Source: JAQGHB01 sp036384495
GTDB lineage: Bacteria > Patescibacteriota > Saccharimonadia > Saccharimonadales > UBA4665
Length of the DNA: 23,855 bases
Assembly: GCA_036384495.1 (NCBI GenBank)
Contig: DASVMD010000058.1
Location: 1-23,855, forward strand
Direction: 5' to 3'
The notes under the pieces were generated by a model that saw nothing but the letters and a program-made list of their open reading frames with translations, ran no database searches and had not been told where the DNA came from. The position numbers and the translations under genes were made by a program. Positions 13,042 through 19,849 of the stretch are shown here, piece by piece. Numbering within the stretch: position 1 is the first letter of the stretch; each line of letters opens with the position of its first letter.

Positions 13042-15090
13042 ATGGCCGATAAAAAAGAATCAGATGCAGCGCAGCCAAAAGGCGACCCATCGCTTGAGAA
13101 GCGGGTTGATTCGATGATGGATCCGCGGCAGCCGGCCAAGCCCGCCGAGCCCGCAGCAAAGCCCAGTGCCGCTCCGGCCATCGACATTTTTACTGATCCC
13201 AAAACCGCGCCGGAGGTTCCGAGTGAGGTGCTAAAAGAAGTCGGCATAGACCCCAAAACAGAGAGCAAAAGCCCTACATCGCCAACTCCAGCACCCGCTA
13301 CCGAGCCAGCCCAAACCGCACCAGACGACATTACAAACCCCGACTTCGAAAATCCTGCCACTGACAAAGCCGTCGACGACATCATGTCCACCGAAAGCGA
13401 CACCGTGCTAGCGGCCGAAGATGCTGCTAATAAACAACCGCAATTCACTAAATCCGACTGGAAAACCAAGCTCAAGGCGCTGTTCAAGCAAAAGCGAACC
13501 TGGGCAGTGATTGTGGTGCTCATTTTGGTTGTGTTCGGCGTGCCGCAAGTCCGCTACAAACTGCTCGGCTTGGTTATTAAAAAACAGGTGTCCGTGAGTG
13601 TTTTGGACAGTAAAACTAACACGCCGGTCAGCAGTGCGGTGGTCACGCTGGATGGCAAAGCGGCTAAGACCGACGCCAACGGCAAGGCCACTATTAAGGC
13701 AGCGGTTGGCGACAAAAAATTAGTTGTCAGTAAGCAATATTTCACCACCAAAACCGGCAAGGTTTTTGTGGGCCTCAAGGCGCCGGCGCCGCAAAAAGTT
13801 TCGCTTGTGGCCACCGGTCGACAGGTACCAATTACGGTTGTTAACAGCATTAGTGGCAAGCCGCTGGCCAATGCCGAAATTAAGGTACTCGACACCACCG
13901 CCAAAACCAATAACAAAGGCAAGGCCATAGTCGTGCTGCCAACCAAAGCCGACCAAGATAAAGCCACCGTGCAGCTCAGTGGTTTTAATCAGGCCCAGGT
14001 GACCGTCAAAGTCACCAGCGAAGTAGTTGCGGCTAACACCTTTAAGCTGACGCCGAGCGGGCATGTGTACTTCTTGTCGAACCTCAATGGCACCATCGAT
14101 GTCGTTAAGACAAACCTCGACGGTACTGGGCGCCAAACGGTGGTGACTGGCACTGGCAAAGAAAGCGCTAACGACACCAACTTACTGGCTACACGCGATT
14201 GGCGTTACTTAGTGCTTGAATCCAAGCGCGACGCGCGCACCGCGTTATACCTGATTGACACCAGCAACGACAAAATGACCCAGTTCGACAGCAGTAATGC
14301 CACCTTCACGCTGGTTGGCTGGACGGGGCACAATTTTGTATATGATCTGGTGAGCAACACCGTGCCCGAAACGCAGAGCAATCACGAACTGCTCAAAAGT
14401 TACGATGCCGAGAACGCGCAGCTCAACCAACTGGATCAAAACCAGGCCGAAGGCACGCCGGACAGCTACGCCTACCAAAGTTTTGGCAATTTCTACATCT
14501 TGGATAACACCGTTGTGTACGCCACGCGCTGGAACACTTATAGTTCCACAGGCTCGGGCTATGACTTGAGCAGCAAATCTAACACTATCCGCGGGGTACA
14601 GCCAGGCCGTCAAAACAAAAAAGACTATCAGAGCTTTGCGGCTGCCGGCACAGGTTACATCCAGTCGGCGCTGTACGAACCACAAGCCGTACATTTTGGC
14701 GTTTATAGCTACAAGGATAACAGCACCACGTATTACAACTTTGAGAATCAATCGGTCAGCACGGTCAGTCTTGAGTCGTCGGATCTCACCAAACCCTATC
14801 CTACCTACTTGGTGTCGCCGGCCAGCAACCAAACATTCTGGACTGAACTGCGCGACGGCAAAAACACCTTGTTTACCGGTGACATCAACGCCGGTTCGCG
14901 TAAACAGGTTGCCAGCCTGAGCGATTACTCGCCGTACGGCTGGTTTACCGACAATTACGTGCTGGTTTCCAAAGACAGTAGCGAGCTGTATATTATGCCG
15001 GTTGGTGGTGGCCAGCCGCTCAAAATCTCGGATTATTACAAGCCGTCGCAAGACCTTAAGGGCTATGGATACGGTTATGGCGGGCTATAG
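13042..15090 (+). CDS. Large anchored surface protein with Ig-like/regulatory repeats and propeller-like C-terminus
   Basis: The 682-residue protein has a long Pro/Ala/Ser/Asp-rich cytoplasmic N-terminus (about residues 1-150), one membrane helix at about 153-173, and a large outer part. Two tandem carboxypeptidase-regulatory-like repeats follow at about 185-260 and 270-330; each contains a K-T-(D/N)-x-x-G-K-A turn, the family hallmark. From about 340 the sequence is rich in Tyr, Asp, Asn and Ser, with short strand-forming repeats like those of beta-propeller or TolB-like proteins (HVYFLSNLNGTIDVVKTNLDG; YLVLESKRDARTALYLIDTSNDKMTQFDS), and it ends in a Tyr/Gly-rich tail. Predicted to face outside and bind host or envelope material; no enzyme motif is visible. 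A TGC-TAGACT extended -10 at 13015-13023 is a possible promoter. The stop overlaps that of the convergent LssY-like gene at CTATAG. Confidence 0.7.
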   Translation: MADKKESDAAQPKGDPSLEKRVDSMMDPRQPAKPAEPAAKPSAAPAIDIFTDPKTAPEVPSEVLKEVGIDPKTESKSPTSPTPAPATEPAQTAPDDITNPDFENPATDKAVDDIMSTESDTVLAAEDAANKQPQFTKSDWKTKLKALFKQKRTWAVIVVLILVVFGVPQVRYKLLGLVIKKQVSVSVLDSKTNTPVSSAVVTLDGKAAKTDANGKATIKAAVGDKKLVVSKQYFTTKTGKVFVGLKAPAPQKVSLVATGRQVPITVVNSISGKPLANAEIKVLDTTAKTNNKGKAIVVLPTKADQDKATVQLSGFNQAQVTVKVTSEVVAANTFKLTPSGHVYFLSNLNGTIDVVKTNLDGTGRQTVVTGTGKESANDTNLLATRDWRYLVLESKRDARTALYLIDTSNDKMTQFDSSNATFTLVGWTGHNFVYDLVSNTVPETQSNHELLKSYDAENAQLNQLDQNQAEGTPDSYAYQSFGNFYILDNTVVYATRWNTYSSTGSGYDLSSKSNTIRGVQPGRQNKKDYQSFAAAGTGYIQSALYEPQAVHFGVYSYKDNSTTYYNFENQSVSTVSLESSDLTKPYPTYLVSPASNQTFWTELRDGKNTLFTGDINAGSRKQVASLSDYSPYGWFTDNYVLVSKDSSELYIMPVGGGQPLKISDYYKPSQDLKGYGYGYGGL

Positions 15091-15930
15091 CTGAGTGTGT
15101 TTTAATTTCACAACAGTCATTTTGCCATCAGTGTGAAGATAGCCGCCGAAAGCACGATTGGTCAGTCGATAGGGTTTGTCGAGGGCAATCGTTTGCGTGG
15201 TTCGTAACAGATCAGCGCTGCGCAATTGGCTAATAATCAGCTCGCGTTCGCGATTGGTGTCGGGATGTATCATGTGCGTGATCTGCAAGTTGTGTTTAAT
15301 CGGCGCAATGCCACTATCCAGCGAGGCTGCGCCAACCCACAGGAGATTATCACCCTCCACATGCGCCCGGCGGCGGTGCCAGTGAATACTTTGCACCGTC
15401 AGTTTTTGCTTGTCTTTGTAGGTGGTGGCCCAAAATCGCACGTGATGCCGACTGCCGGTGCCAGCGCCTTCGATGGGAATTTCAAAAGCCACGTCCTGCT
15501 TGCGTCCAAATAGGTATAAGCTGCTCACCGGCGCGTGCGGATACGGCCAGCCCAGCAAAATACTCAACACATGACGCACCAGATACTGTCCCCGGTGCGG
15601 ATCGGCCACAAACCAGCCAGCTTTTTCCATGGTGGTGATCAGCTGCCGTCGGGTGGCGATAATGCCAATGTTTAAAGGGTCAGAGGCAAAACCATCAGGG
15701 GTGACACAGTACAGCGGGAGGTGATTGGCCGGCCGAAAAATACGGAACACGCGGATAATTGCCGGTATCAAAACGTAAGCGCCAATGGCGTAAGTAACTA
15801 AAATTGCCAAACCTAGGGGTAATCGTCGGTCAAAGTACGGAAAAATGTCGCGAACCGAAAAGTAGGCAATCACGATGCCAGGCAAGAGCACCGCAAACCG
15901 CTTTAAAAATCTGGAGCCATACTGAATCAT
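15085..15930 (-). CDS. LssY C-terminal-like membrane protein
   Basis: The 281-residue protein has two N-terminal membrane helices (about residues 8-26 and 38-60) and a soluble C-terminal part. The family's core reads LNIGIIATRRQLITTMEKAGWFVADP, with YLFGRKQDVAFEIP and SRHHVRFWAT after it. This resembles the C-terminal domain of LssY proteins, whose role is unknown (in some bacteria it is fused to PAP2 phosphatase domains, not present here). A TATCAT -10 box at 15942-15947 lies 11 bases before the ATG, and a GGGAG sequence lies between them, so it is unclear whether the Shine-Dalgarno is within the transcript. The stop is shared, at CTATAG, with the large surface-protein gene. Confidence 0.75.
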   Translation of the reverse strand: MIQYGSRFLKRFAVLLPGIVIAYFSVRDIFPYFDRRLPLGLAILVTYAIGAYVLIPAIIRVFRIFRPANHLPLYCVTPDGFASDPLNIGIIATRRQLITTMEKAGWFVADPHRGQYLVRHVLSILLGWPYPHAPVSSLYLFGRKQDVAFEIPIEGAGTGSRHHVRFWATTYKDKQKLTVQSIHWHRRRAHVEGDNLLWVGAASLDSGIAPIKHNLQITHMIHPDTNRERELIISQLRSADLLRTTQTIALDKPYRLTNRAFGGYLHTDGKMTVVKLKHTQL

Positions 15931-15955
15931 GATGTCTCCCTATGATATCGTAACT

Positions 15956-16171
15956 TCAATCCAGATGCATATCCAACGAACCACTAGTTGCTGCTCTATC
16001 ACGATGTGCGGCTACTTCGTGCTGTTCGTCCAAAAAAGCTTGCGCAATTTCAGGAGGTAACTCTCGCTTAACAGTTCCGTCAAAATCTTTTGCGAGTCGT
16101 AGCAAACGTCTGCCAATGCGTCCAATATCTTCAGATGGAAGAGGGTTTGTTGGCTGCTCAGGAGATGACAT
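15956..16171 (-). CDS. 71-residue hydrophilic protein divergent from the MutY-like gene
   Basis: The short protein is Glu/Arg/Asp-rich with no membrane segment. It starts with Ser/Pro/Glu-rich sequence and then forms probable helices (IGRIGRRLLRLAKDF; FLDEQHEVAAHRDRA). I do not recognise a family. It has a TATACT -10 box at 16178-16183 exactly 6 bases upstream of ATG 16171, the window's leaderless layout, which supports its being a real gene despite its size. Its start is only 16 bases from that of the MutY-like gene on the other strand. Its last bases lie 26 bases after the LssY-like start on the same strand. Confidence 0.6.
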   Translation of the reverse strand: MSSPEQPTNPLPSEDIGRIGRRLLRLAKDFDGTVKRELPPEIAQAFLDEQHEVAAHRDRAATSGSLDMHLD

Positions 16172-16174
16172 AAT
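16147..16174 (+). promoter_or_regulatory. Promoter of the MutY-like gene, inside the divergent gene
   Basis: TTGTTG at 16147-16152, a 16-base spacer and CATAAT at 16169-16174 precede ATG 16188 by 13 bases. Both elements lie inside or at the start of the 71-residue gene on the other strand. Confidence 0.4.
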
Positions 16175-16177
16175 AAG

Positions 16178-16183
16178 AGTATA
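16178..16183 (-). promoter_or_regulatory. -10 box of the 71-residue gene
   Basis: TATACT on the minus strand ends 6 bases before ATG 16171 and lies entirely in the 16-base divergent gap. Confidence 0.55.
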
Positions 16184-16187
16184 CAGG

Positions 16188-16991
16188 ATGGAAGAATTTA
16201 AAGTCCAAGTTTGGGATTATTACGCGAAGCACGGGCGGCACGATTTGCCGTGGCGCCAGCCTGAGCTTGACGGCTCATTTGACCCCTATAAAATCATGGT
16301 CAGCGAGCTGATGTTGCAGCAAACGCAGGTGTCGCGAGTGATTTCTAAATATCGAGACTTTTTGGAGCAATTTCCATCGGCTACGGATCTGGCACGAGCA
16401 TCGCTCGGTGATGTGCTGCGCGCCTGGCAGGGGCTTGGCTACAATCGCCGTGCTAAATTTTTGCATCAGGCTGCCCAAAAAGTAGTCACCGATTTTGATG
16501 GCGTCTTTCCGCAGACCATTCCTGACCTAGTGAGTTTGCCCGGCGTTGGCGTTAACACTGCTGGAGCCATTGCCGCCTACGCCTTCAATCAAAAAGTCGC
16601 GTTTATTGAGACCAACATACGTACGGTGATTATTCATCATTTTTTTGAAGATCACGAGGATATTAGCGACAAAGACATTATGAAATACGTCGATTTGGCG
16701 CTCGATCTCGAGCATCCCCGCGAGTGGTATTGGGCGCTCATGGACTACGGGTCATATTTGAAGCAGACGGTCGGTAATCATAATCGGCGGAGCGCATCGT
16801 ACACGAAACAATCGCGATTTGAGGGGTCAAAACGGCAAATTCGCGGTGCAGTTCTACGGCAACTCGGCTCGCAGGAGCTAACTGTTGCCCAGTTGCACGC
16901 TGCTATACATGACGAACGCCTCGATACCGTTATCGATGATTTGCTCCGCGAGGGCCTGATCCGCCGCCATGGCTCCAAGCTGGTCCTATAA
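16188..16991 (+). CDS. MutY-like adenine DNA glycosylase without an iron-sulfur cluster
   Basis: The 267-residue protein has the MutY N-terminal core: LPWRQ at residues 20-24, SELMLQQTQV at 39-48 with Glu40 equivalent to the catalytic glutamate (Glu37) of E. coli, and the helix-hairpin-helix LPGVGVNTAGAI at 117-128. After it comes FIETNIRTVI. In E. coli the matching place is LDGNVKRV, whose Asp138 is catalytic; here it is Glu141. No cysteines follow, so the four-cysteine cluster (C-x6-C-x2-C-x5-C) is absent, and the C-terminus looks like a short winged helix instead of the MutT-like domain that reads 8-oxoguanine. A role on adenine opposite 8-oxoguanine is therefore inferred, not shown. ATG 16188 was preferred over the longer frame at 16116, which overlaps the divergent gene. 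Confidence 0.82.
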   Translation: MEEFKVQVWDYYAKHGRHDLPWRQPELDGSFDPYKIMVSELMLQQTQVSRVISKYRDFLEQFPSATDLARASLGDVLRAWQGLGYNRRAKFLHQAAQKVVTDFDGVFPQTIPDLVSLPGVGVNTAGAIAAYAFNQKVAFIETNIRTVIIHHFFEDHEDISDKDIMKYVDLALDLEHPREWYWALMDYGSYLKQTVGNHNRRSASYTKQSRFEGSKRQIRGAVLRQLGSQELTVAQLHAAIHDERLDTVIDDLLREGLIRRHGSKLVL

Positions 16992-17008
16992 CGCTTACGC
17001 TTGAGTGC

Positions 17009-17014
17009 TATAAT
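17009..17014 (+). promoter_or_regulatory. Extended -10 box of the tail-anchored protein gene
   Basis: TGC-TATAAT ends 6 bases before ATG 17021; leaderless spacing. Confidence 0.6.
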
Positions 17015-17020
17015 GCATGT

Positions 17021-17284
17021 ATGCAACCAGAAACTCCTCGCGCCGCGCCTAGTCCTGTTATGGATGTAGTTGCGCCACCTCCGGCAAGTCCGCCCGCCGA
17101 ACCCAGCGCCTCTCCTGCTGTGGCACCCGTGGAGCCTAAAAAACAAGCAAAACCTGCGCCAGCTCCCACGAAACCGCCGCGCCAGCCAAGTAATGGTGTC
17201 GGTATGGCCATTTTTGCCACCGTGGTGATCGTGCTCGGCTTGGCGGCCTTGGCCACCTACGCCTACCTCCAAACTGCCAAATAG
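17021..17284 (+). CDS. Small Pro/Ala-rich protein with a C-terminal membrane helix
   Basis: The 87-residue protein has an extended Pro/Ala/Ser/Glu/Lys region over residues 1-60 and one helix at about 61-82 (VGMAIFATVVIVLGLAALATYAYL), followed by a few residues. The order fits a tail-anchored protein with a disordered, presumably cytoplasmic segment, as is common in small CPR genomes. The Pro/Ala pattern resembles the N-terminus of the large surface protein at 13042. I know no function. A perfect TATAAT -10 box 6 bases before the ATG supports this start; an ATG 4 bases earlier is in a frame that stops after 11 codons. Confidence 0.6.
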   Translation: MQPETPRAAPSPVMDVVAPPPASPPAEPSASPAVAPVEPKKQAKPAPAPTKPPRQPSNGVGMAIFATVVIVLGLAALATYAYLQTAK

Positions 17285-17331
17285 TTTCTAAAAATACGCG
17301 CTGATCCCTACCAATCAACCAAAAATTATTG

Positions 17332-17337
17332 TAAAAT
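17332..17337 (+). promoter_or_regulatory. -10 box of the tsaC operon
   Basis: TAAAAT preceded by TTG ends 8 bases before ATG 17346, and indicates that ATG rather than the in-frame GTG at 17340. Confidence 0.5.
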
Positions 17338-17345
17338 AAGTGACT

Positions 17346-17915
17346 ATGTTTAACGACGCCCAACAAAAACTACAGCTGCCCGGCGCGGTAGGAATTATCC
17401 CGACCGACACTGTCTACGGTCTGGTTGCCCGTGCCGCCGATGAGTCGGCAGTGGCTAGATTGTACGCGCTCAAACACCGTGAGCACAAACCCGGCACCGT
17501 CATTGCCGCCAGCATCGAGCAGCTCGAACAGCTTGGCCTCAAACGTCGTTACCTAAAGGCAGTGGAGCAATTCTGGCCTGATGCCGTCAGCGTTATCATT
17601 CCGTGTGCCGATCCGGCGTTGGCATATTTGCATCAGGGAAAGCAAAGCTTGGCGGTCCGCATTCCCAAGCATCCTGAACTACAAGCGCTGCTCCAAAAAA
17701 CCGGGCCGCTGCTAACTTCCAGCGCCAATCATCCTGGCGAGCCCACGGCAAACACCATTGCTCAAGCCAAAAAATACTTCCCTAAAGACGTCGATTTTTA
17801 CGAAGACGGCGGCGATTTATCCGGCCATCAGCCGTCTACAATTATCCGCATTGTTGACGACGCCATCGAAGTTATCCGCGAGGGAGCAGTTACAATAAAA
17901 CCAAACGAGGAGTAG
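17346..17915 (+). CDS. tsaC: Threonylcarbamoyl-AMP synthase (TsaC/Sua5/YrdC family)
   Basis: The 189-residue enzyme makes threonylcarbamoyl-AMP from threonine, bicarbonate and ATP, the first step of t6A formation at position 37 of tRNAs reading ANN codons. PTDTVYGL at residues 19-26, the K-x-R-x-x-x-P-like region (KHREHKPG, about 44-51), SLAVRIP, TSSANHPGEP at about 122-131 and PSTIIRI near 160 are all family signatures. The size is that of the short TsaC form without the Sua5 domain. It is first in an operon with a MazG-like and a Nudix gene, all housekeeping genes of nucleotide handling or tRNA quality. The partners TsaB and TsaD are not in the window. Confidence 0.9.
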   Translation: MFNDAQQKLQLPGAVGIIPTDTVYGLVARAADESAVARLYALKHREHKPGTVIAASIEQLEQLGLKRRYLKAVEQFWPDAVSVIIPCADPALAYLHQGKQSLAVRIPKHPELQALLQKTGPLLTSSANHPGEPTANTIAQAKKYFPKDVDFYEDGGDLSGHQPSTIIRIVDDAIEVIREGAVTIKPNEE

Positions 17916-17917
17916 TC

Positions 17918-18253
17918 ATGACATTCGACGAATATCAAAAAGAAGCACTAAAAACCGCTGTTAAAAGCACCGATGACCCGCACTTGCAAAACAGCATCTG
18001 GGTCATGGGCATTGCCGGCGAGGCCGGTGAAATCGTCGAAAAATGGAAAAAGGCCGTCGCCTACCGCGGCGGCGAGTTTACCAAAGAGCAGCACGACGAT
18101 TTCGTGAAAGAGCTCGGCGACGTGGTGTGGTACATTGCCGTCTTGGCTGATTCGCTGGGCCTCAGCCTGGACGAAGTCATGCAGCTCAACGTCAAAAAAC
18201 TGCAAGACCGCGCAAAACGCAATGTCATTAAGGGGCAGGGCGACAACCGATGA
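17918..18253 (+). CDS. MazG-like nucleotide pyrophosphohydrolase
   Basis: The 111-residue protein is an all-alpha NTP-PPase of the MazG-like fold. GIAGEAGEIVEKWKK at about residues 31-45 holds the first acidic pair of the Mg site (E-x-x-E), and ELGDVVWYIAVLAD at about 66-79 the second (E-x-x-D). In the family it hydrolyses non-standard or excess nucleoside triphosphates to monophosphates. Its ATG begins 2 bases after the tsaC stop with a strong GAGGAG Shine-Dalgarno within the end of tsaC. The TGA stop overlaps the next start by 4 bases (ATGA), typical operon coupling. Confidence 0.85.
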   Translation: MTFDEYQKEALKTAVKSTDDPHLQNSIWVMGIAGEAGEIVEKWKKAVAYRGGEFTKEQHDDFVKELGDVVWYIAVLADSLGLSLDEVMQLNVKKLQDRAKRNVIKGQGDNR

Positions 18254-18687
18254 AATACGACACCGCCACACCGTTTACCGCCGTGTACGTAATTTTCCGC
18301 CGCGAAGGCAAAATCGCATTTTTACTCCGCGAAAACACCGACTGGATGAACGGCTACTATACTGTAGCCGCCGGAAAAGTCGAAAAGAACGAGCCCATTT
18401 TGCAAGCCGCCGTTCGTGAAATTAAAGAAGAGGTTGGCGTAACAGTTAAGCCCGAAAACCTCAAATTCCTACTGGTCGGCGACCGCCACGACGAAGTAGA
18501 CTGGATCGATTTCTGGTTTGAAGCCACCGATTGGGAAGGAGAGCTCCACAATGCCGAACCACACGTCCACAAGGAGCTCGTTTGGTTCGATCCCCACAAC
18601 TTGCCTGAAAACATCGTGCCCTCAGTGCGCTTTTACCTAGAGCAAATCGATGCCGGCAAACAATTCGCTGCATACGGCTGGGCGTAA
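18250..18687 (+). CDS. Nudix hydrolase
   Basis: The 145-residue protein has the complete Nudix box over residues 42-64 (G-x5-E-x7-REIKEEVGV), which binds Mg and cleaves a nucleoside diphosphate linkage. The size and the surrounding strands fit small enzymes that clear oxidised nucleotides or act on ADP-sugars; the substrate is not decidable. Together with the MazG-like protein encoded just before it, it suggests a nucleotide-pool sanitation pair co-expressed with tsaC. The start overlaps the preceding stop by 4 bases. No terminator is visible after it. Confidence 0.85.
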   Translation: MKYDTATPFTAVYVIFRREGKIAFLLRENTDWMNGYYTVAAGKVEKNEPILQAAVREIKEEVGVTVKPENLKFLLVGDRHDEVDWIDFWFEATDWEGELHNAEPHVHKELVWFDPHNLPENIVPSVRFYLEQIDAGKQFAAYGWA

Positions 18688-18701
18688 AAATGAGCAGGCC
18701 A

Positions 18702-18732
18702 TTGACGTTGACTGAAGTATTGCCAATATAGT
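18702..18732 (+). promoter_or_regulatory. Promoter upstream of the unknown gene, pointing at an out-of-frame ATG
   Basis: TTGACG at 18702-18707, 19 bases, then TATAGT at 18727-18732. It ends exactly 6 bases before an ATG at 18739, which opens a 20-codon frame different from that of the gene whose ATG is at 18755. Confidence 0.4.
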
Positions 18733-18754
18733 TATTGCATGTCAGAATATATTT

Positions 18755-19816
18755 ATGTCGAAAGAGTTTGTAGCTGCGGGGACGGAGCTTGCACCATATA
18801 ATACCACTCTAGAGGAGTGCAGATTACATTTTGCATTTGGCAAAAAAATTATGATGGAAGCAATGCGCTACGGCTCAATATCTCAAGCTGTGAGCTACTG
18901 GGAGGAGAGGGTTCTTTTTGAAGAGGCTAAAGAGGCCGCGAGTCCTGATGAAGCGGCGACAACGACATTTAGCCACCGTGGCAAAGAGGTAAATGACATC
19001 CCACTTACAGATGCTCGAAAAAGGCTAAGGCTGCACGAAGCCTACAAATATAGGGCAGGCCTAGTACCAGGCTTAAGACCAGAGGATTATGGCTTGACCA
19101 AAGATAGACTGGCGGCCGACCAGCAATTAGTTGATCGGCATAAGAAAAACTATCAAAAAGAATACAGGTCCCTGGGATATACGTCTAAAATACGAGATGC
19201 AGAAAGGTATCTACAAGCTCATCCCCATGCGAGTAGACTTTTAGATGCTGGCGTCCTAGAGCCTGTCAGTCTACTCGAAGCTCCAATACGTAAAGCAGAT
19301 ATTACACCAAAGATCGTAGCTGTCATTGGAGGCTTTGCCTATAGAAGTTATCTCGCGGCTTTCGAAGAAAGCGAGAATGAGCAAGGGGTTTACATGCGGT
19401 TCCCAGAGGCATCAGTCGCAAGTGCTGTCGGGCAACTCACCCATAGATACTACGGAAATGTTCCTGCTGTTATTGGTACGAAGCTACCAGTCACGGCAGA
19501 GTTCATGGAGGGCTACTTCCTGCGTCAGGATCTTGATGCAATTTTGCCGGAAACTGTTACCCGCTTGCAATTTGATGCGACACTAAAGCCAACCGGTAAG
19601 CCAGCGTTTGTGGCTCGGGTTGGAACTGTTATATATGAAAGTGTGAGCGACGCTGGAGACCATCGAATTACCACCACGGTGCGTAAAGTCGACAGAATGG
19701 CAGCCGAGCTGGCAATTCAATCTTTGCGCAATGAGGCACAGGCTATCAGTGGGCTTATCGACAGCCACTCCTACGAAGTGTTGGCGGGACTACCCTCACT
19801 TGGCAAGCGTCGTTAA
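18755..19816 (+). CDS. Unknown soluble protein with atypical codon use
   Basis: The 353-residue protein is soluble, with no signal peptide or membrane segment. The N-terminal half is helical and charged (SYWEERVLFEEAKEAA; TDARKRLRLHEAYKYRAG). The second half, from about residue 190, is strand-like, with IVAVIGGFAYRSYL and TTVRKVDRMAAELAIQSL near the end. I do not recognise a fold or family. Arginine is coded by AGA or AGG in about half of cases, whereas aspS and the tsaC operon use almost only CGN, and there are more A/T-ending codons, so recent acquisition is likely. Start choice is uncertain: ATG 18755 has no Shine-Dalgarno, and the best -10 upstream points to an out-of-frame ATG. Confidence 0.55.
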   Translation: MSKEFVAAGTELAPYNTTLEECRLHFAFGKKIMMEAMRYGSISQAVSYWEERVLFEEAKEAASPDEAATTTFSHRGKEVNDIPLTDARKRLRLHEAYKYRAGLVPGLRPEDYGLTKDRLAADQQLVDRHKKNYQKEYRSLGYTSKIRDAERYLQAHPHASRLLDAGVLEPVSLLEAPIRKADITPKIVAVIGGFAYRSYLAAFEESENEQGVYMRFPEASVASAVGQLTHRYYGNVPAVIGTKLPVTAEFMEGYFLRQDLDAILPETVTRLQFDATLKPTGKPAFVARVGTVIYESVSDAGDHRITTTVRKVDRMAAELAIQSLRNEAQAISGLIDSHSYEVLAGLPSLGKRR

Positions 19817-19849
19817 GCCGTAGCGCAAACAGCTACATAAAGTTAAGTG

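Noticed and set aside
14245..15051. 268-residue antisense frame inside the large surface-protein gene
   Set aside because: It lies wholly within a coding region that has clear domains; long opposite frames are common in GC-balanced codon-biased genes, and it has no motif, -10 box or Shine-Dalgarno.
18688..18754. Terminator after the Nudix gene
   Set aside because: No stem followed by a T-tract is present; only promoter-like sequence is seen.
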